DNA of 46,200 nt from Fidelibacterota bacterium (GTDB lineage: Bacteria; Fidelibacterota; Fidelibacteria; Fidelibacterales; Fidelibacteraceae). The DNA is taken from NCBI GenBank assembly GCA_028716785.1, contig JAQUPD010000015.1, positions 1 through 46,200 on the forward strand. Reading direction: 5' to 3'. A program made the position numbers and the translations under genes. This document shows, piece by piece, positions 7,974 to 17,484 of the stretch; position 1 is the first letter of the stretch, and every line of letters starts with the position of its first letter. Under the pieces are notes generated by a model, which saw only the letters and a program-made list of their open reading frames with translations, ran no database searches and had not been told where the DNA came from.

Positions 7974-8732
7974 TTACTTTTTCTTATAGTTTGGCTTTCG
8001 AATATCTGTAAGAATTTTCGTATCCGGGAAGGTAGGAATAAAGGGCATATTGATTCGTTTCATGCTGGAAAAAATGTTATCAACAAGGTCAATTTTAGGA
8101 TTTTGTTCTTGAAGTTGATGTAATAAGGTTTTTATATGGTTTCGCTGGGAATTTTTCGCAGCAGGACATGTTTCTAAAACTGTAGGGAAATTTTGCTCAC
8201 GAGCATAAGTTTCAAGCAGTGGTTCAGGGACAAGATAGAGGGGCCGACAAAGATAAAATTTGTTATCAAATAAGGGTTGTTTGGGAAGTATCGTGCTTAA
8301 TTCTCGACCAAATAGTTGATTAAGCAAAAATGTTTCAACGACATCGTTTTTATGATGGCCATAAAAAATACGATCAAATGTCTGCTCCATGGCAAATGTC
8401 ACAATCATTTTTCGTCTCTGGCGCATGCAAATAAAGCAGGGATTTTTATTAGCATCCTGAGCAAAAGCTTGCTCATAAATAGTGGTTTCTACTAAATGAA
8501 CAGTTGAATAGTGTTTGCAATAATCCAAAAAGTCGATAGGTGACGTTGGACTTAACCGAATATGAACAGCATGGAGATCCACCTTGAAGTGCGAAAGAAG
8601 TGTTAACAGGGAAAGGGAATCTTTTCCCCCTGAGATTCCGACAAGTAACCGATCTCCTTCCTTAAAAAGATCCCAGTTTTGATTAGCCTCTTGAATAAGG
8701 GCGAGTAGACGTTTTTCTAATTTCGTTGACAT
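7974..8732 (-). CDS. TtcA-like tRNA 2-thiolation / PP-loop ATPase
   Basis: 252 residues. The PP-loop SGGKDS (34-39) binds ATP to adenylate a tRNA base. The other marks fit TtcA: the pair CFIC (C99, C102) followed by MRQRR, then GHHKNDVVETFLLN (~125-138), and a third cysteine, C189, where TtcA has its third iron-sulfur ligand. TtcA makes 2-thiocytidine at position 32 of tRNA with a [4Fe-4S] cluster. The C-terminal ~50 residues are unlike E. coli TtcA, and the exact base modified is not shown by sequence. ATG at 8732 lies just after a hairpin (8743-8776) that separates it from the PFOR gene upstream. Confidence 0.8.
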   Translation of the reverse strand: MSTKLEKRLLALIQEANQNWDLFKEGDRLLVGISGGKDSLSLLTLLSHFKVDLHAVHIRLSPTSPIDFLDYCKHYSTVHLVETTIYEQAFAQDANKNPCFICMRQRRKMIVTFAMEQTFDRIFYGHHKNDVVETFLLNQLFGRELSTILPKQPLFDNKFYLCRPLYLVPEPLLETYAREQNFPTVLETCPAAKNSQRNHIKTLLHQLQEQNPKIDLVDNIFSSMKRINMPFIPTFPDTKILTDIRKPNYKKK

Positions 8733-8742
8733 ACTTTACCTT

Positions 8743-8776
8743 ACACAAAAGGGACAGCCTGCTGTCCCCTTTGTGT
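8743..8776 (-). terminator. Hairpin between nifJ and the ttcA-like gene
   Basis: ACACAAAAGGGACAGC (8743-8758) pairs with GCTGTCCCCTTTGTGT (8761-8776), a 16-base stem with one mismatch. On the minus strand it lies 27 bases after the PFOR stop and ten bases before the next ATG. There is no T-run after it, so it may be a partial terminator or an mRNA processing/stability element. Confidence 0.55.
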
Positions 8777-8802
8777 TTATTTTATACTTTATTTTAGGCT
8801 AT

Positions 8803-11800
8803 TTATTCCTCAGCCATTTTTCGATAAGATTCATAACGTTCTTTTACATACTGAGCAAACAGCTTTCGATATTCTTTCGCTTTCTCTGGAAATGTTTGTT
8901 CAAGAGATGTATAGCGTTTTTCACCCTCAAGAAAATTTATGACATCTTCTTTTGGTTCTTTAGAATCAAGTAAGAAAGGATTTTTCCCTTCTTGTTTCAG
9001 CGCAGGATTGTAGCGATAAAGGAGCCAGTATCCTGACTCAACAGCTTTTTTCTCTTCGATCTGGCTTTCACTCATATCGATGCCGTGATTAATACATGGG
9101 GCGTATGCAATGACAATAGAAGGTCCGGGATAAGCTTCTGCTTCAAGAAGTGTTTTAATGAGATGATTTTTATTAGCTCCCATGGCAACCATTGCCACAT
9201 AGACATATCCATAACTCATCATCATTTTACCAAGATCTTTTTTGATGGTAGGTTTACCAGCTTCAGCAAAACGAGCGACAGCACCTAAGGGTGAAGCCTT
9301 AGAAGCTTGGCCACCCGTATTGGAATACACTTCTGTATCCAATACAAGAATATTAATGTTTTTCCCGGATGCAAGGACATGGTCCAATCCACCAAATCCA
9401 ATATCATAAGCCCAGCCATCGCCACCAAAAGACCAGATGGATTTATCCACAAAATAATCCTTTAATTCATACACCTTTTGAGCAAGGGATTTTAAATCTG
9501 CTGGGGCATTTTTCAAGTAGGATGGCAGAAGTTTTTTGATTTTTTTAGCATTTTCTTTGGTTTCAGAATCAACCAAAGTCCAATTTTCAATGGCTTTTTT
9601 CAATGCATCACCCAATTCACCGTCAACACCTGCATCCAAAAGCTTTTGAACGTTACTTTTCAGTTGTCTCCGATTAGCATCCACTGCAAGACGCATTCCA
9701 AATCCATACTCTGCATTGTCTTCAAAGAGAGAGTTTGCCCAGGCAGGTCCATAGCCATCTTTATTCTTGGTATAGGGAATCGATGGAAAAGTGCCTCCAT
9801 AAATGGAAGAACATCCTGTAGCATTAGCAATTATCATCCGATCACCAAAGAGCTGCGTGATTAATTTAATGTAGGGTGTTTCTCCACATCCTGCGCAGGC
9901 ACCTGAGAATTCAAAGAGCGGTTGTTTGAACTGGCTTCCTTTCACTGTAGTTTCTCGGTTGTTTCCCAAAATATCATTGGGCAACGCATTAAAGAATTCT
10001 GCATTCACACGCTCACCTGCCTCACGCTCTTTTTCAATAGGCGAAAAGGTTAGTGAACCTGTTGGACACTCATTAATACAAACACCACATCCAACACAAT
10101 CTTCAATATATACCTGGACTTTATATTTGTAATTGCTATCTTTTCCTTTTACATCCATTACATTGAAAGTATCTGGCGCATGTTTTAAGTCTTCAGGATC
10201 AATAAGCTTTGTCCGAATAGCTGCATGAGGACATACAAAGGAACATTGATTGCACTGGATACATTTTTCCGGTTCCCAATGACAAACTTGTGCAGCAATA
10301 CCTCGTTTTTCCAAGGCTGTAGTTCCCGTGGGAATTTGTCCATCAAAGGGCATTTGACTGACTTTTATTTCATCACCCTTTTCACGCATAATTTTTTCAA
10401 TCACATTTTTTATAAAATCATCAGCATCTGAGGGAACTAAGTCTTTAACAACAGCGCTCTTGGTAATTTTATTGGGGATCTTAATTTGCTTTAAAGCTTC
10501 GTCAGCTAAATCTACTGCTTTCCAGTTCATTTCAACCACATCGCGACCTTTTTTAAGATAGGTCTTTTCAATGGCATTCTTGATCATTTTGATGGCTTCA
10601 TCCCGAGGGAGCACCTTAGAAATGATAAAAAACGCAGCCATCATAACGGTGTTGATTCGTGTCCCTAAACCAACTTCTTGCGCAATTTTCAACGCATCAA
10701 TGTTATAGAGTTGAACATTTTTCTCAATGATAGTTTTCTGCATATTCTCTGTAAGATTCTCAAAAACCTCCTCATCTTTCCAGTTGGAATTCAGGAGAAA
10801 AACACCATTCTCTTTAATTCCCTCAAGGATATCATAACGCCCAATAAAGGCTTGATTGTGGCAAGCAATAAAGTCTGCATTTTCTACGAGATATTCAGAT
10901 TGGATTTTTTCTCTCCCAAAACGCAAATGGCTCCGCGTGATTCCACCAGATTTTTTTGAGTCGTACTGAAAGTATCCCTGGGCATACATATCGGTGTTAT
11001 CACCAATAATTTTTATGGAATTTTTATTTGCACCCACCGTACCATCTGAGCCAAATCCCCAAAATTTACACGAGATTGTTCCTTCAGGAACGGTATTAAT
11101 GTGTTCTTTAATGGGAATAGAAAGGCCCATTACATCATCTTCAATACCAACCGTAAAGTTATGAAATGCTTTATCATCTAGATGATCATAAACAGCTTTC
11201 ACCATAGAGGGAGTAAACTCTTTGCTTGAAAGACCGTATCGGCCACCAATAATCAAAATATCTTTTCGATCTTTTAAGGCTGCTATTACATCCATGTAAA
11301 GAGGTTCTCCGATAGAACCTGGTTCTTTGGTGCGATCTAAAACAGCAACCTTTTTAACAGAGGCTGGCATTTCTTTTGCAAACGTTTCATACGCAAAGGG
11401 TCGGAAAAGTCGAACTTTTATTAACCCAAGTTTTTCTCCATGTTTGTTTAGTTTATTGATTGTTTCCTCAATGGTATCACAGGCGCTTCCCATGGCAACA
11501 ATGACTTTTTCTGCGTTAGGATCACCAAAATAATCATACAAGTGATAGGGTCGACCAATTTTTTCAGCAACTCTATCCATGTATTTTTGAACAATTTCAG
11601 GGGTTGCTAAATAATATTTATTGACTGTTTCCCGACCTTGAAAATAAACATCTGGATTTTCAGCGCCAACTTTTGCCATGGGGGCATCGGGTTTTAGAGC
11701 TCTCCTGCGAAAATCCTCAATATATTCAGAACTTCCCATTAAGAGTTCTTTCAGGGTATCATCATCAATGATTTCAATTTTCTGAATTTCATGAGAATTT

Positions 11801-12327
11801 CTAAAGCCATCAAAAAAATTTAAAAAGGGGACTTTTGCTTCGAGGGTTGCCAAGTGAGAGACTACTGCCAAATCCATAATTTCCTGGACTGATGAAGCAG
11901 CAACAAGGGCAAACCCCGTATTTCGGGCAGACATTACGTCAGAGTGATCGCCAAAAATTGAGAGAGATTGTGTGGCAAGAGATCGAGCACTTACATGAAA
12001 AACCGTAGGAAGCATTTCACCGGCAATTTTATGCATATTTGGCAACATCAACATAAGTCCTTGCGATGCTGTAAATGTCGTTGTAAAAGCACCGGCAGAT
12101 AAAGCACCGTGAACAGCTCCTGCAGCTCCACCTTCGCTTTGCATTTCAACAACATCGACTATTTCTCCAAAAAGATTCTTTTTCCCCTGGGACGCCCATG
12201 CATCGGCATATTCTCCCATAGTAGAAGAAGGTGTAATCGGATATATAGCAGCAACATCACTAAAGGCGTATGCAACATGCGTAGCTGCATAATTACCATC
12301 AACTGTCTGTTTTTTAAATTTTTTCAT
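8803..12327 (-). CDS. nifJ: Pyruvate:ferredoxin (flavodoxin) oxidoreductase
   Basis: 1174 residues in a single chain, as in NifJ/PFOR of clostridia and Desulfovibrio. It oxidises pyruvate and CoA to acetyl-CoA and CO2 and reduces ferredoxin; the reverse reaction fixes CO2. Domain I begins with YPITPSSTMGEYAD. Two [4Fe-4S] sites of the ferredoxin-like domain are seen as CIQCNQCSFVCP and CVGCGVCINECP (about 690-760). The proximal cluster motif CAGCGETPY follows (~815), then the thiamin diphosphate site GGDGWAYDIGFGGLDHV and the segment TEVYSNTGGQASKA. Start: the frame opens at TTG 12330, but the next codon is ATG at 12327 with AGGAG eight bases ahead, so I use 12327. It marks anaerobic carbon metabolism. 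Confidence 0.97.
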   Translation of the reverse strand: MKKFKKQTVDGNYAATHVAYAFSDVAAIYPITPSSTMGEYADAWASQGKKNLFGEIVDVVEMQSEGGAAGAVHGALSAGAFTTTFTASQGLMLMLPNMHKIAGEMLPTVFHVSARSLATQSLSIFGDHSDVMSARNTGFALVAASSVQEIMDLAVVSHLATLEAKVPFLNFFDGFRNSHEIQKIEIIDDDTLKELLMGSSEYIEDFRRRALKPDAPMAKVGAENPDVYFQGRETVNKYYLATPEIVQKYMDRVAEKIGRPYHLYDYFGDPNAEKVIVAMGSACDTIEETINKLNKHGEKLGLIKVRLFRPFAYETFAKEMPASVKKVAVLDRTKEPGSIGEPLYMDVIAALKDRKDILIIGGRYGLSSKEFTPSMVKAVYDHLDDKAFHNFTVGIEDDVMGLSIPIKEHINTVPEGTISCKFWGFGSDGTVGANKNSIKIIGDNTDMYAQGYFQYDSKKSGGITRSHLRFGREKIQSEYLVENADFIACHNQAFIGRYDILEGIKENGVFLLNSNWKDEEVFENLTENMQKTIIEKNVQLYNIDALKIAQEVGLGTRINTVMMAAFFIISKVLPRDEAIKMIKNAIEKTYLKKGRDVVEMNWKAVDLADEALKQIKIPNKITKSAVVKDLVPSDADDFIKNVIEKIMREKGDEIKVSQMPFDGQIPTGTTALEKRGIAAQVCHWEPEKCIQCNQCSFVCPHAAIRTKLIDPEDLKHAPDTFNVMDVKGKDSNYKYKVQVYIEDCVGCGVCINECPTGSLTFSPIEKEREAGERVNAEFFNALPNDILGNNRETTVKGSQFKQPLFEFSGACAGCGETPYIKLITQLFGDRMIIANATGCSSIYGGTFPSIPYTKNKDGYGPAWANSLFEDNAEYGFGMRLAVDANRRQLKSNVQKLLDAGVDGELGDALKKAIENWTLVDSETKENAKKIKKLLPSYLKNAPADLKSLAQKVYELKDYFVDKSIWSFGGDGWAYDIGFGGLDHVLASGKNINILVLDTEVYSNTGGQASKASPLGAVARFAEAGKPTIKKDLGKMMMSYGYVYVAMVAMGANKNHLIKTLLEAEAYPGPSIVIAYAPCINHGIDMSESQIEEKKAVESGYWLLYRYNPALKQEGKNPFLLDSKEPKEDVINFLEGEKRYTSLEQTFPEKAKEYRKLFAQYVKERYESYRKMAEE

Positions 12328-12524
12328 CAAATATCTCCTATTTATTACGTGTTTCTTTCATCTTCTCTCAAGCTTTATAATTTACAAAATAACTTTTGAC
12401 CTTTAAATCTTTATATTGATTTACTATCTCTCTTTATTCAAAAATTCCTTTTTATCAACTCTCTTTTAATCGTTACCTATCCTCTACAAGACTAATATTC
12501 ACTCTGTTTACGGCAAACAGGTAT

Positions 12525-13238
12525 TTATGTTTCTTTTGAAAAAATGGCAGCATGAATAAAGGCAGAAAATAATTTATTTCTGTGCTCATAATCATCGATT
12601 CGTTCAGGATGCCACTGAACTCCAAGCTGAAAAGATCGGCCCAAAACCGATACTGCTTCGGCTACACCATCAGGGGCATAAGCAATAATGTTAAGACCCT
12701 TTCCAAGAAAGGCTGGATCAACCGCCTGGTGGTGATAGGAGTTGACAATTATCGACGTTTCAGAAAAAATTTTTTCCAGGAGAGAACCTTTGTTGATCGT
12801 TATTCGATGATAATATTCTTCTGTATGACGCATGCCCGTTTCAAGATGGGGAATTAATTTGCCTCCTGAAGCAATTGTCATCATTTGCATTCCTGCACAG
12901 ATTGCCAAAAGAGGCTTTTCCTGATTCAAGACTTTTTTCATCATCTTTAAATCATGATATGAGCGCCGAGGATGGGCAAGCTCCATCATGGTGTTTTGTT
13001 TACATCCATAAAGGGAAGGATCATAATCATCACCGCCGATAAAAAGGAATCCATCTAAAAAGGACATATATACATCAAGATGGTCATCATCCTCAAGCGG
13101 AGGGATAATAATCGGTATTCCACCTGTTTCATAAACGGCATCGATATATCTCCCGGGTACAGTTATCCACGGAGCCTTTTTCCGCTCTTCAAAATTTGCA
13201 TTTAGTCCAATAAAGGGTCTCTTCGATTCTTGTTTCAT
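12525..13238 (-). CDS. Class I glutamine amidotransferase-like hydrolase (peptidase C26, PuuD-like)
   Basis: 237 residues with the class I glutamine amidotransferase fold used by gamma-glutamyl-GABA hydrolase and relatives, which cut gamma-glutamyl bonds. The nucleophile is C114 in LAICAGMQ; the usual CRG is CAG here. The His-Glu pair is in GVQWHPE (H210, E212), and the oxyanion region includes FIGGDDYDPSLYG. The frame extends 18 codons upstream, but ATG at 13238 has GGAGA eight bases ahead and gives the normal N-terminus (MKQESKRPFIGLNANF). It stands alone, 200 bases upstream of nifJ. Its substrate cannot be told from sequence. Confidence 0.85.
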   Translation of the reverse strand: MKQESKRPFIGLNANFEERKKAPWITVPGRYIDAVYETGGIPIIIPPLEDDDHLDVYMSFLDGFLFIGGDDYDPSLYGCKQNTMMELAHPRRSYHDLKMMKKVLNQEKPLLAICAGMQMMTIASGGKLIPHLETGMRHTEEYYHRITINKGSLLEKIFSETSIIVNSYHHQAVDPAFLGKGLNIIAYAPDGVAEAVSVLGRSFQLGVQWHPERIDDYEHRNKLFSAFIHAAIFSKET

Positions 13239-13684
13239 TGTTTTTCTCCATCTTTCTAAGATCTTTGCCTTTTTTATCATCATTTTATACAACGATTAAG
13301 CAACATTTTTTTGTAAAAGGCATAATATTGTTTTTTGCCTCACATTCATCGATATCAACGTTTAAGTCTATTCGTCTCGAGATCCACGTTTCGTGTTGTT
13401 CCACAAGGATGACGGAAACATGTGTGACTACCTAAATGTGAAAAACTTTGAGTCTTCTACAGAAAGAAAATCACACTACCTGGGCGCTGCTATAAGACAT
13501 GAGCCGCTTATTAAAAAGGATAAGAACACACTTTTTCATACTGATCCTTTCGGAAAAAAGAATATATGCAAAAAATCTTTTTATGTCATGTTATCATTAT
13601 TTAGTATACTCTCAAATTAATTTTTTAACAAGATATCAATTAAAATGGCATAGAAAAAATGATACATCTCACAGGTAAAATGAC
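13239..13684. other. Intergenic gap
   Basis: About 446 bases between the hydrolase and antiporter genes. A stretch around 13370-13430 (GATCCACGTTTCGTG and ACAAGGATGACGG) looks like a worn short dispersed repeat, but this is a weak impression. A 75-codon open stretch at 13393-13620 has no ribosome binding site or recognisable protein. Confidence 0.35.
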
Positions 13685-15349
13685 TTACGTTACTACCTCT
13701 TGATGGAGCACTCTTCGTTCGACTTCTCTCATTATGTGATAATGACTAATTATGCCACGAAGCCGATTTCCATTTTTATCCGTCACAATATATTCATTGT
13801 ATCCCTTTTGATTCATTAAAGAAAGTGCTTTATCTAAGGGTGTATCGGGATACATTTTTTCTTTTGGCAAATCTTTCATCACATCTGCACATACCATCCA
13901 TTTCCAAAGGGAAGGATCTGTGAGAACATGTCGAATATCACTAACGCTCAAATAGCCAATTAATTCACCGGCTTTGGAAACAACAGGGAAGATCGATTGA
14001 TCGGCATTTGCCATAATATTCACCGCTTTTTCAAGAGGGAGATTTTCATTCAAAACAACAGGAAGAGGATTCAAAACATCCTGGATAGTCATATCTGCCA
14101 GTACATCTTCAATGGTAACATTTTTACCTGCTTCATCAGATTTTTTCACAACCCATTTAACCAAGGGGGGGCCTATTAATTGAACAATAAATGTTGTCGT
14201 TGTAACACCAAAGATCACCACATCTCCCAGGGACATGGATCCGGAGACTGGCACTCCTTTCAGATGTTGACTTGCCATGATTGAAAGTCCAATTGCAACA
14301 CCACCTTGTGCAAAAAGTCCGAGCCCGGTATATTTTTTCACAACAGGTTCGGAATGAGATAATGACGCACCAATCCATGCACCAGCTATTTTTCCAAGGG
14401 TTCGGGCAATGACATACACAACAATAATTAACCACAGCCATCCTGGCATTGCATAGAGCGCGAGTCGCGCGCCCACAAGGACAAAAAAGAGAATGTAAAT
14501 AGGATCAGAAAAATTTTTGAGCTGTTGAACGACTTTTTTACTTCGTTCATAATCGAGGTTAACAAGGGCAAGGCCCAATGTCATAGATGCCATGATAACA
14601 TCCATCTGAAAAAAAACAGCAATTCCAATAGTTAAAAGAAGGAGTCCAAGAGTGGAGGAAAGTGCTACTTCTAATTTATCCGTATATCGTAGGATCAATT
14701 TTAGGATCAAGGCTGCAAGAAATCCTATAAGAACAGCCCCTCCCAATTCAATAAAAACCCGTAGAATCTGATGAGACCAATTGACATTGCCACCAGCGAG
14801 TATACTTGCTATACCTGTCCCTACACCATAGAGTATCATGGCTAAGGCATCATCGAGAGCAACAATGGTAATGAGGGTCGTTGTTAAAATGCCAGCAGAG
14901 CGATATTCCCAAATGACATTGATTGTTGATGCGGGATCAGTGGCACTGGCAATTGCACCAAAAATAATTCCTGCTGCCACAGCGCTAGACCAACTGTCTA
15001 TAATTGAATAAAGAATGAGTGTCACCGGTAAACCCACCGCCAAAAAGGTTAAGAGTCCCTCAGAAATAAGAATTGAAGAAAATTGTTTCCCATACTTTCG
15101 TAGTATTGAAAAACGAATTTCAGCGCCAACAAGAAAACCAATAATACCGAGAGCAAAATTATTGAAGGGAGTCAAAGCCTGAATATCCTGCGTTGTGACG
15201 AGATGAATGCCGCTTTCACCTAAGAGTACTCCCAGAAGGATATATCCTACAACTTGAGGAATCCTCAGTTTTTTTGCCATCAACGCACTAAGAATTCCCC
15301 CAAAGACACCAATTCCAAAAATAACAAGAATACCAGGCCGAATACCCAT
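13685..15349 (-). CDS. Cation/proton antiporter with C-terminal CBS pair
   Basis: 554 residues. About twelve membrane segments fill residues 1-400, in the pattern of CPA-type Na+(K+)/H+ exchangers: RIPQVVGYILLGVLLGESG near the start, ATDPAS (~155), and the acidic pair in ALDDALAMILYG (~182-192), expected to bind the ion. Residues ~420-554 are two CBS motifs (VLNPLPVVLNENLPLEKAVN and VMKDLPKEKMYPDTPLDKAL), which usually bind adenine nucleotides and gate the transporter. The ATG at 15349 shares one base with the stop of the gene before it (TAATG), showing translational coupling with the EIIA-like gene; I chose it over an upstream in-frame start. Ion specificity cannot be read from the sequence. 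Confidence 0.9.
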   Translation of the reverse strand: MGIRPGILVIFGIGVFGGILSALMAKKLRIPQVVGYILLGVLLGESGIHLVTTQDIQALTPFNNFALGIIGFLVGAEIRFSILRKYGKQFSSILISEGLLTFLAVGLPVTLILYSIIDSWSSAVAAGIIFGAIASATDPASTINVIWEYRSAGILTTTLITIVALDDALAMILYGVGTGIASILAGGNVNWSHQILRVFIELGGAVLIGFLAALILKLILRYTDKLEVALSSTLGLLLLTIGIAVFFQMDVIMASMTLGLALVNLDYERSKKVVQQLKNFSDPIYILFFVLVGARLALYAMPGWLWLIIVVYVIARTLGKIAGAWIGASLSHSEPVVKKYTGLGLFAQGGVAIGLSIMASQHLKGVPVSGSMSLGDVVIFGVTTTTFIVQLIGPPLVKWVVKKSDEAGKNVTIEDVLADMTIQDVLNPLPVVLNENLPLEKAVNIMANADQSIFPVVSKAGELIGYLSVSDIRHVLTDPSLWKWMVCADVMKDLPKEKMYPDTPLDKALSLMNQKGYNEYIVTDKNGNRLRGIISHYHIMREVERRVLHQEVVT

Positions 15350-16002
15350 TATGCCTGAACCTTTCCGGTAAAAAGTGACCATAAATCTTTTTCATCTGCT
15401 ACCAAAAGCGCTTTTGCCACTGATTCATCTTTCATACGTGTGCTCACAAAGGATAAAAGTCGAATATATTCAGCATGTTGGTCCCGACCCGCTGCAATCA
15501 TAATGACAAAATTAATGGGTTTTCCATCCAAAGACTCATAGTCTAGAATACCTTGTCGAGAAACACCTAAAGCCATCACCGGAGATTTTATAGAAATTAA
15601 TCGCACATGGGGAACAGCAATCCCAAGACCAATTCCGGTACTCATTAAGGCTTCTCGCTGACGAAGGGCATTCATAAGCTCTTCTTTAGATTTCATTTTC
15701 CCCGTTTGGATAATCAAGTCTGCTAATTCATCTAAAACCTCCCATTTTGTTGTTCCTTTGAGAACTTTTACTGAATCTGGTTGAAGAACAGAAGCAATAG
15801 TGAGACCAAAATCTTTCGACTCCGAAGAGAGACGGGGTGTCAACCGACGATTTACCCAACTTTCAATTTCAGATCGTTTAAAACGCCAGGATGTGCCAAT
15901 CTTTCCCCCTGGAATTTCTCCTTTCTGAGCCCATTCATATACAGTCCGATCAGAGACACGTAAATAATCAGCAACTTCCTCAAGAGTCATTATTTCATCC
16001 AT
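15349..16002 (-). CDS. HTH (excisionase-type)-PTS EIIA-Ntr-like fusion protein
   Basis: 217 residues in two parts. Residues 5-50 form a MerR/excisionase-type helix-turn-helix (MTLEEVADYLRVSDRTVYEW and WRFKRSEIESWV). Residues ~75-215 form a PTS EIIA domain of the fructose/nitrogen type, with the phosphorylatable histidine at H132 in GIAVPHVRL. No PTS permease subunit is nearby, so this is a regulator, not sugar transport. EIIA-Ntr proteins are known to bind and control potassium transporters in other bacteria, and this gene is coupled by a TAATG overlap to a CBS-gated antiporter. Start: ATG at 16002 with AAGGAG seven bases ahead; the frame extends 18 codons further up without support. Confidence 0.85.
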   Translation of the reverse strand: MDEIMTLEEVADYLRVSDRTVYEWAQKGEIPGGKIGTSWRFKRSEIESWVNRRLTPRLSSESKDFGLTIASVLQPDSVKVLKGTTKWEVLDELADLIIQTGKMKSKEELMNALRQREALMSTGIGLGIAVPHVRLISIKSPVMALGVSRQGILDYESLDGKPINFVIMIAAGRDQHAEYIRLLSFVSTRMKDESVAKALLVADEKDLWSLFTGKVQA

Positions 16003-16247
16003 GTATTCTCCTTGTATATTGCATGATAATTTACAATATTTATCGCTATTTATCATTATTTGTCATTATATAGTTAATTTTTCTAAAAAAAGACACATTA
16101 TTCTATAATGTTAAAAATTCTTAATCATTTCATGATGTAGTGGTTTTGAAAGATTTTTTTGAAAGTTGTTTTTATTATTCCTGAATTTTTATATTTTTCA
16201 ACTTTGGATAATTGAAAAAAATTAATTCTTTAAATAGTGAGGATATT

Positions 16248-17444
16248 ATGCAACCAATTCTAACTGCTAAACGTGTAGAAAATGTAAAATATGCAATTCG
16301 TGATATTGTAATCATTGCTAACCGGGCAAGGGCTGCAGGAAAAAAAATTATTAATTTGAATATTGGCGATCCCAATATCTATGGATTTCGAACTCCCCAG
16401 CATATAATTGATGCTGTTTCAGAAGCTATGAATCAAAACATGAATGGATATTCTCCTTCTCCAGGTATTGATGAAGCGTTGGAGGCTGTAAGAAAACAAG
16501 CCAATCGATCCGGAATTCAAAATATTCAAGATATTTTTATTTCAACAGGGGCCAGTGAAGCCATTGAATTGTGCCTTACAGCCCTTTTAAATCCAGGTGA
16601 TAATATTCTTCTCCCCTATCCAGGATATCCTTTATATAGCTCAGTTGTTGGAAAATTATCGGCTGAAATCAATCCCTATTATCTCAATGAAGAGGATAAC
16701 TGGAATTTGGATGTGGCAAATATTGAGAGTTGTATTAATGAGCGGACAAAAGGAATTGTCATTATCAACCCCAATAATCCCACAGGAGCAATTTATCCTC
16801 CTGAAACCCTTAAACAACTTATAGACCTTGCACAAAAGTACAACCTGTTAATCATGAGCGATGAAATTTATGATAAACTTTGTTTTCATGGAAACACTTA
16901 TACATCCTTGGCATCCCTTACGAAAGATACTCCTATTGTTACGTTTAACGGTCTATCAAAATCCTATTTGGTTCCTGGCTTTCGAATGGGCTGGGCAATT
17001 TTCAGCGGTCCTGAGGAACTTATAGGAGATTATATTGAAGGCGTAAACAGGATGGTCCGTGCCCGGCTTAGTGCCAATCATCCCATGCAATATGCCATTA
17101 AACCTGCCCTTGAAATGGATCAGTCCCACATTCACTATGTTGTTCAAGAACTTGAAAAACGAAATCAAATTACCACTGAGATGCTTAATGATATTCCCGA
17201 AATAACATGTGTCCCCGCCCAAGCAGCCTTTTATGCTTTCCCAACTTTGAATATCCCTGAAAAAGATCTGGATTTTGTAACCGATCTTATTATGGAAACA
17301 GGAGTTGTGGTGGTTCATGGCAGTGGTTTTGGTCAGAAAGAAGGAACACAACACATGCGGGTTGTCTTTCTGCCTGAAGAAAAACTTCTCCGAGAGGCTT
17401 ATGAAAAAATTCGTGACTTCATCCAAAAACGTTATCATTCATAA
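16248..17444 (+). CDS. Class I/II PLP aminotransferase (alanine aminotransferase AlaA-like)
   Basis: 398 residues, fold type I. The PLP lysine is in NGLSKSYLVPGFRMGW (SKS), and other signatures are GYSPSPGIDEAL, NPNNPTGA and SDEIYDKLCF. The shape and motifs fit the alanine aminotransferase (AlaA/AlaT) branch, which moves an amino group between glutamate and pyruvate. Related aspartate- or other substrate-using enzymes cannot be excluded. ATG at 16248 follows GAGG by six bases; the frame opens 12 codons earlier without a binding site, so I use the later start. Likely a single-gene unit, convergent with the next. Confidence 0.9.
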   Translation: MQPILTAKRVENVKYAIRDIVIIANRARAAGKKIINLNIGDPNIYGFRTPQHIIDAVSEAMNQNMNGYSPSPGIDEALEAVRKQANRSGIQNIQDIFISTGASEAIELCLTALLNPGDNILLPYPGYPLYSSVVGKLSAEINPYYLNEEDNWNLDVANIESCINERTKGIVIINPNNPTGAIYPPETLKQLIDLAQKYNLLIMSDEIYDKLCFHGNTYTSLASLTKDTPIVTFNGLSKSYLVPGFRMGWAIFSGPEELIGDYIEGVNRMVRARLSANHPMQYAIKPALEMDQSHIHYVVQELEKRNQITTEMLNDIPEITCVPAQAAFYAFPTLNIPEKDLDFVTDLIMETGVVVVHGSGFGQKEGTQHMRVVFLPEEKLLREAYEKIRDFIQKRYHS

Positions 17445-17484
17445 ATGTAATACGTAATTAAAAAATCGTTGGTGTACATTACTT

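Noticed and set aside
12504-12520. CTGTTT-N5-AAACAG hairpin after the hydrolase gene
   Set aside because: Short stem and no T-run on the minus strand; too weak for a terminator and no evidence it is an operator.
13393-13620. 75-codon open stretch in the gap before the antiporter
   Set aside because: No binding site, no recognisable protein, and AT-rich composition that easily stays open.
16956-17438. 160-codon open stretch on the minus strand inside the aminotransferase gene
   Set aside because: Antisense to a clear class I aminotransferase; low-complexity phenylalanine-rich product and no start signal.
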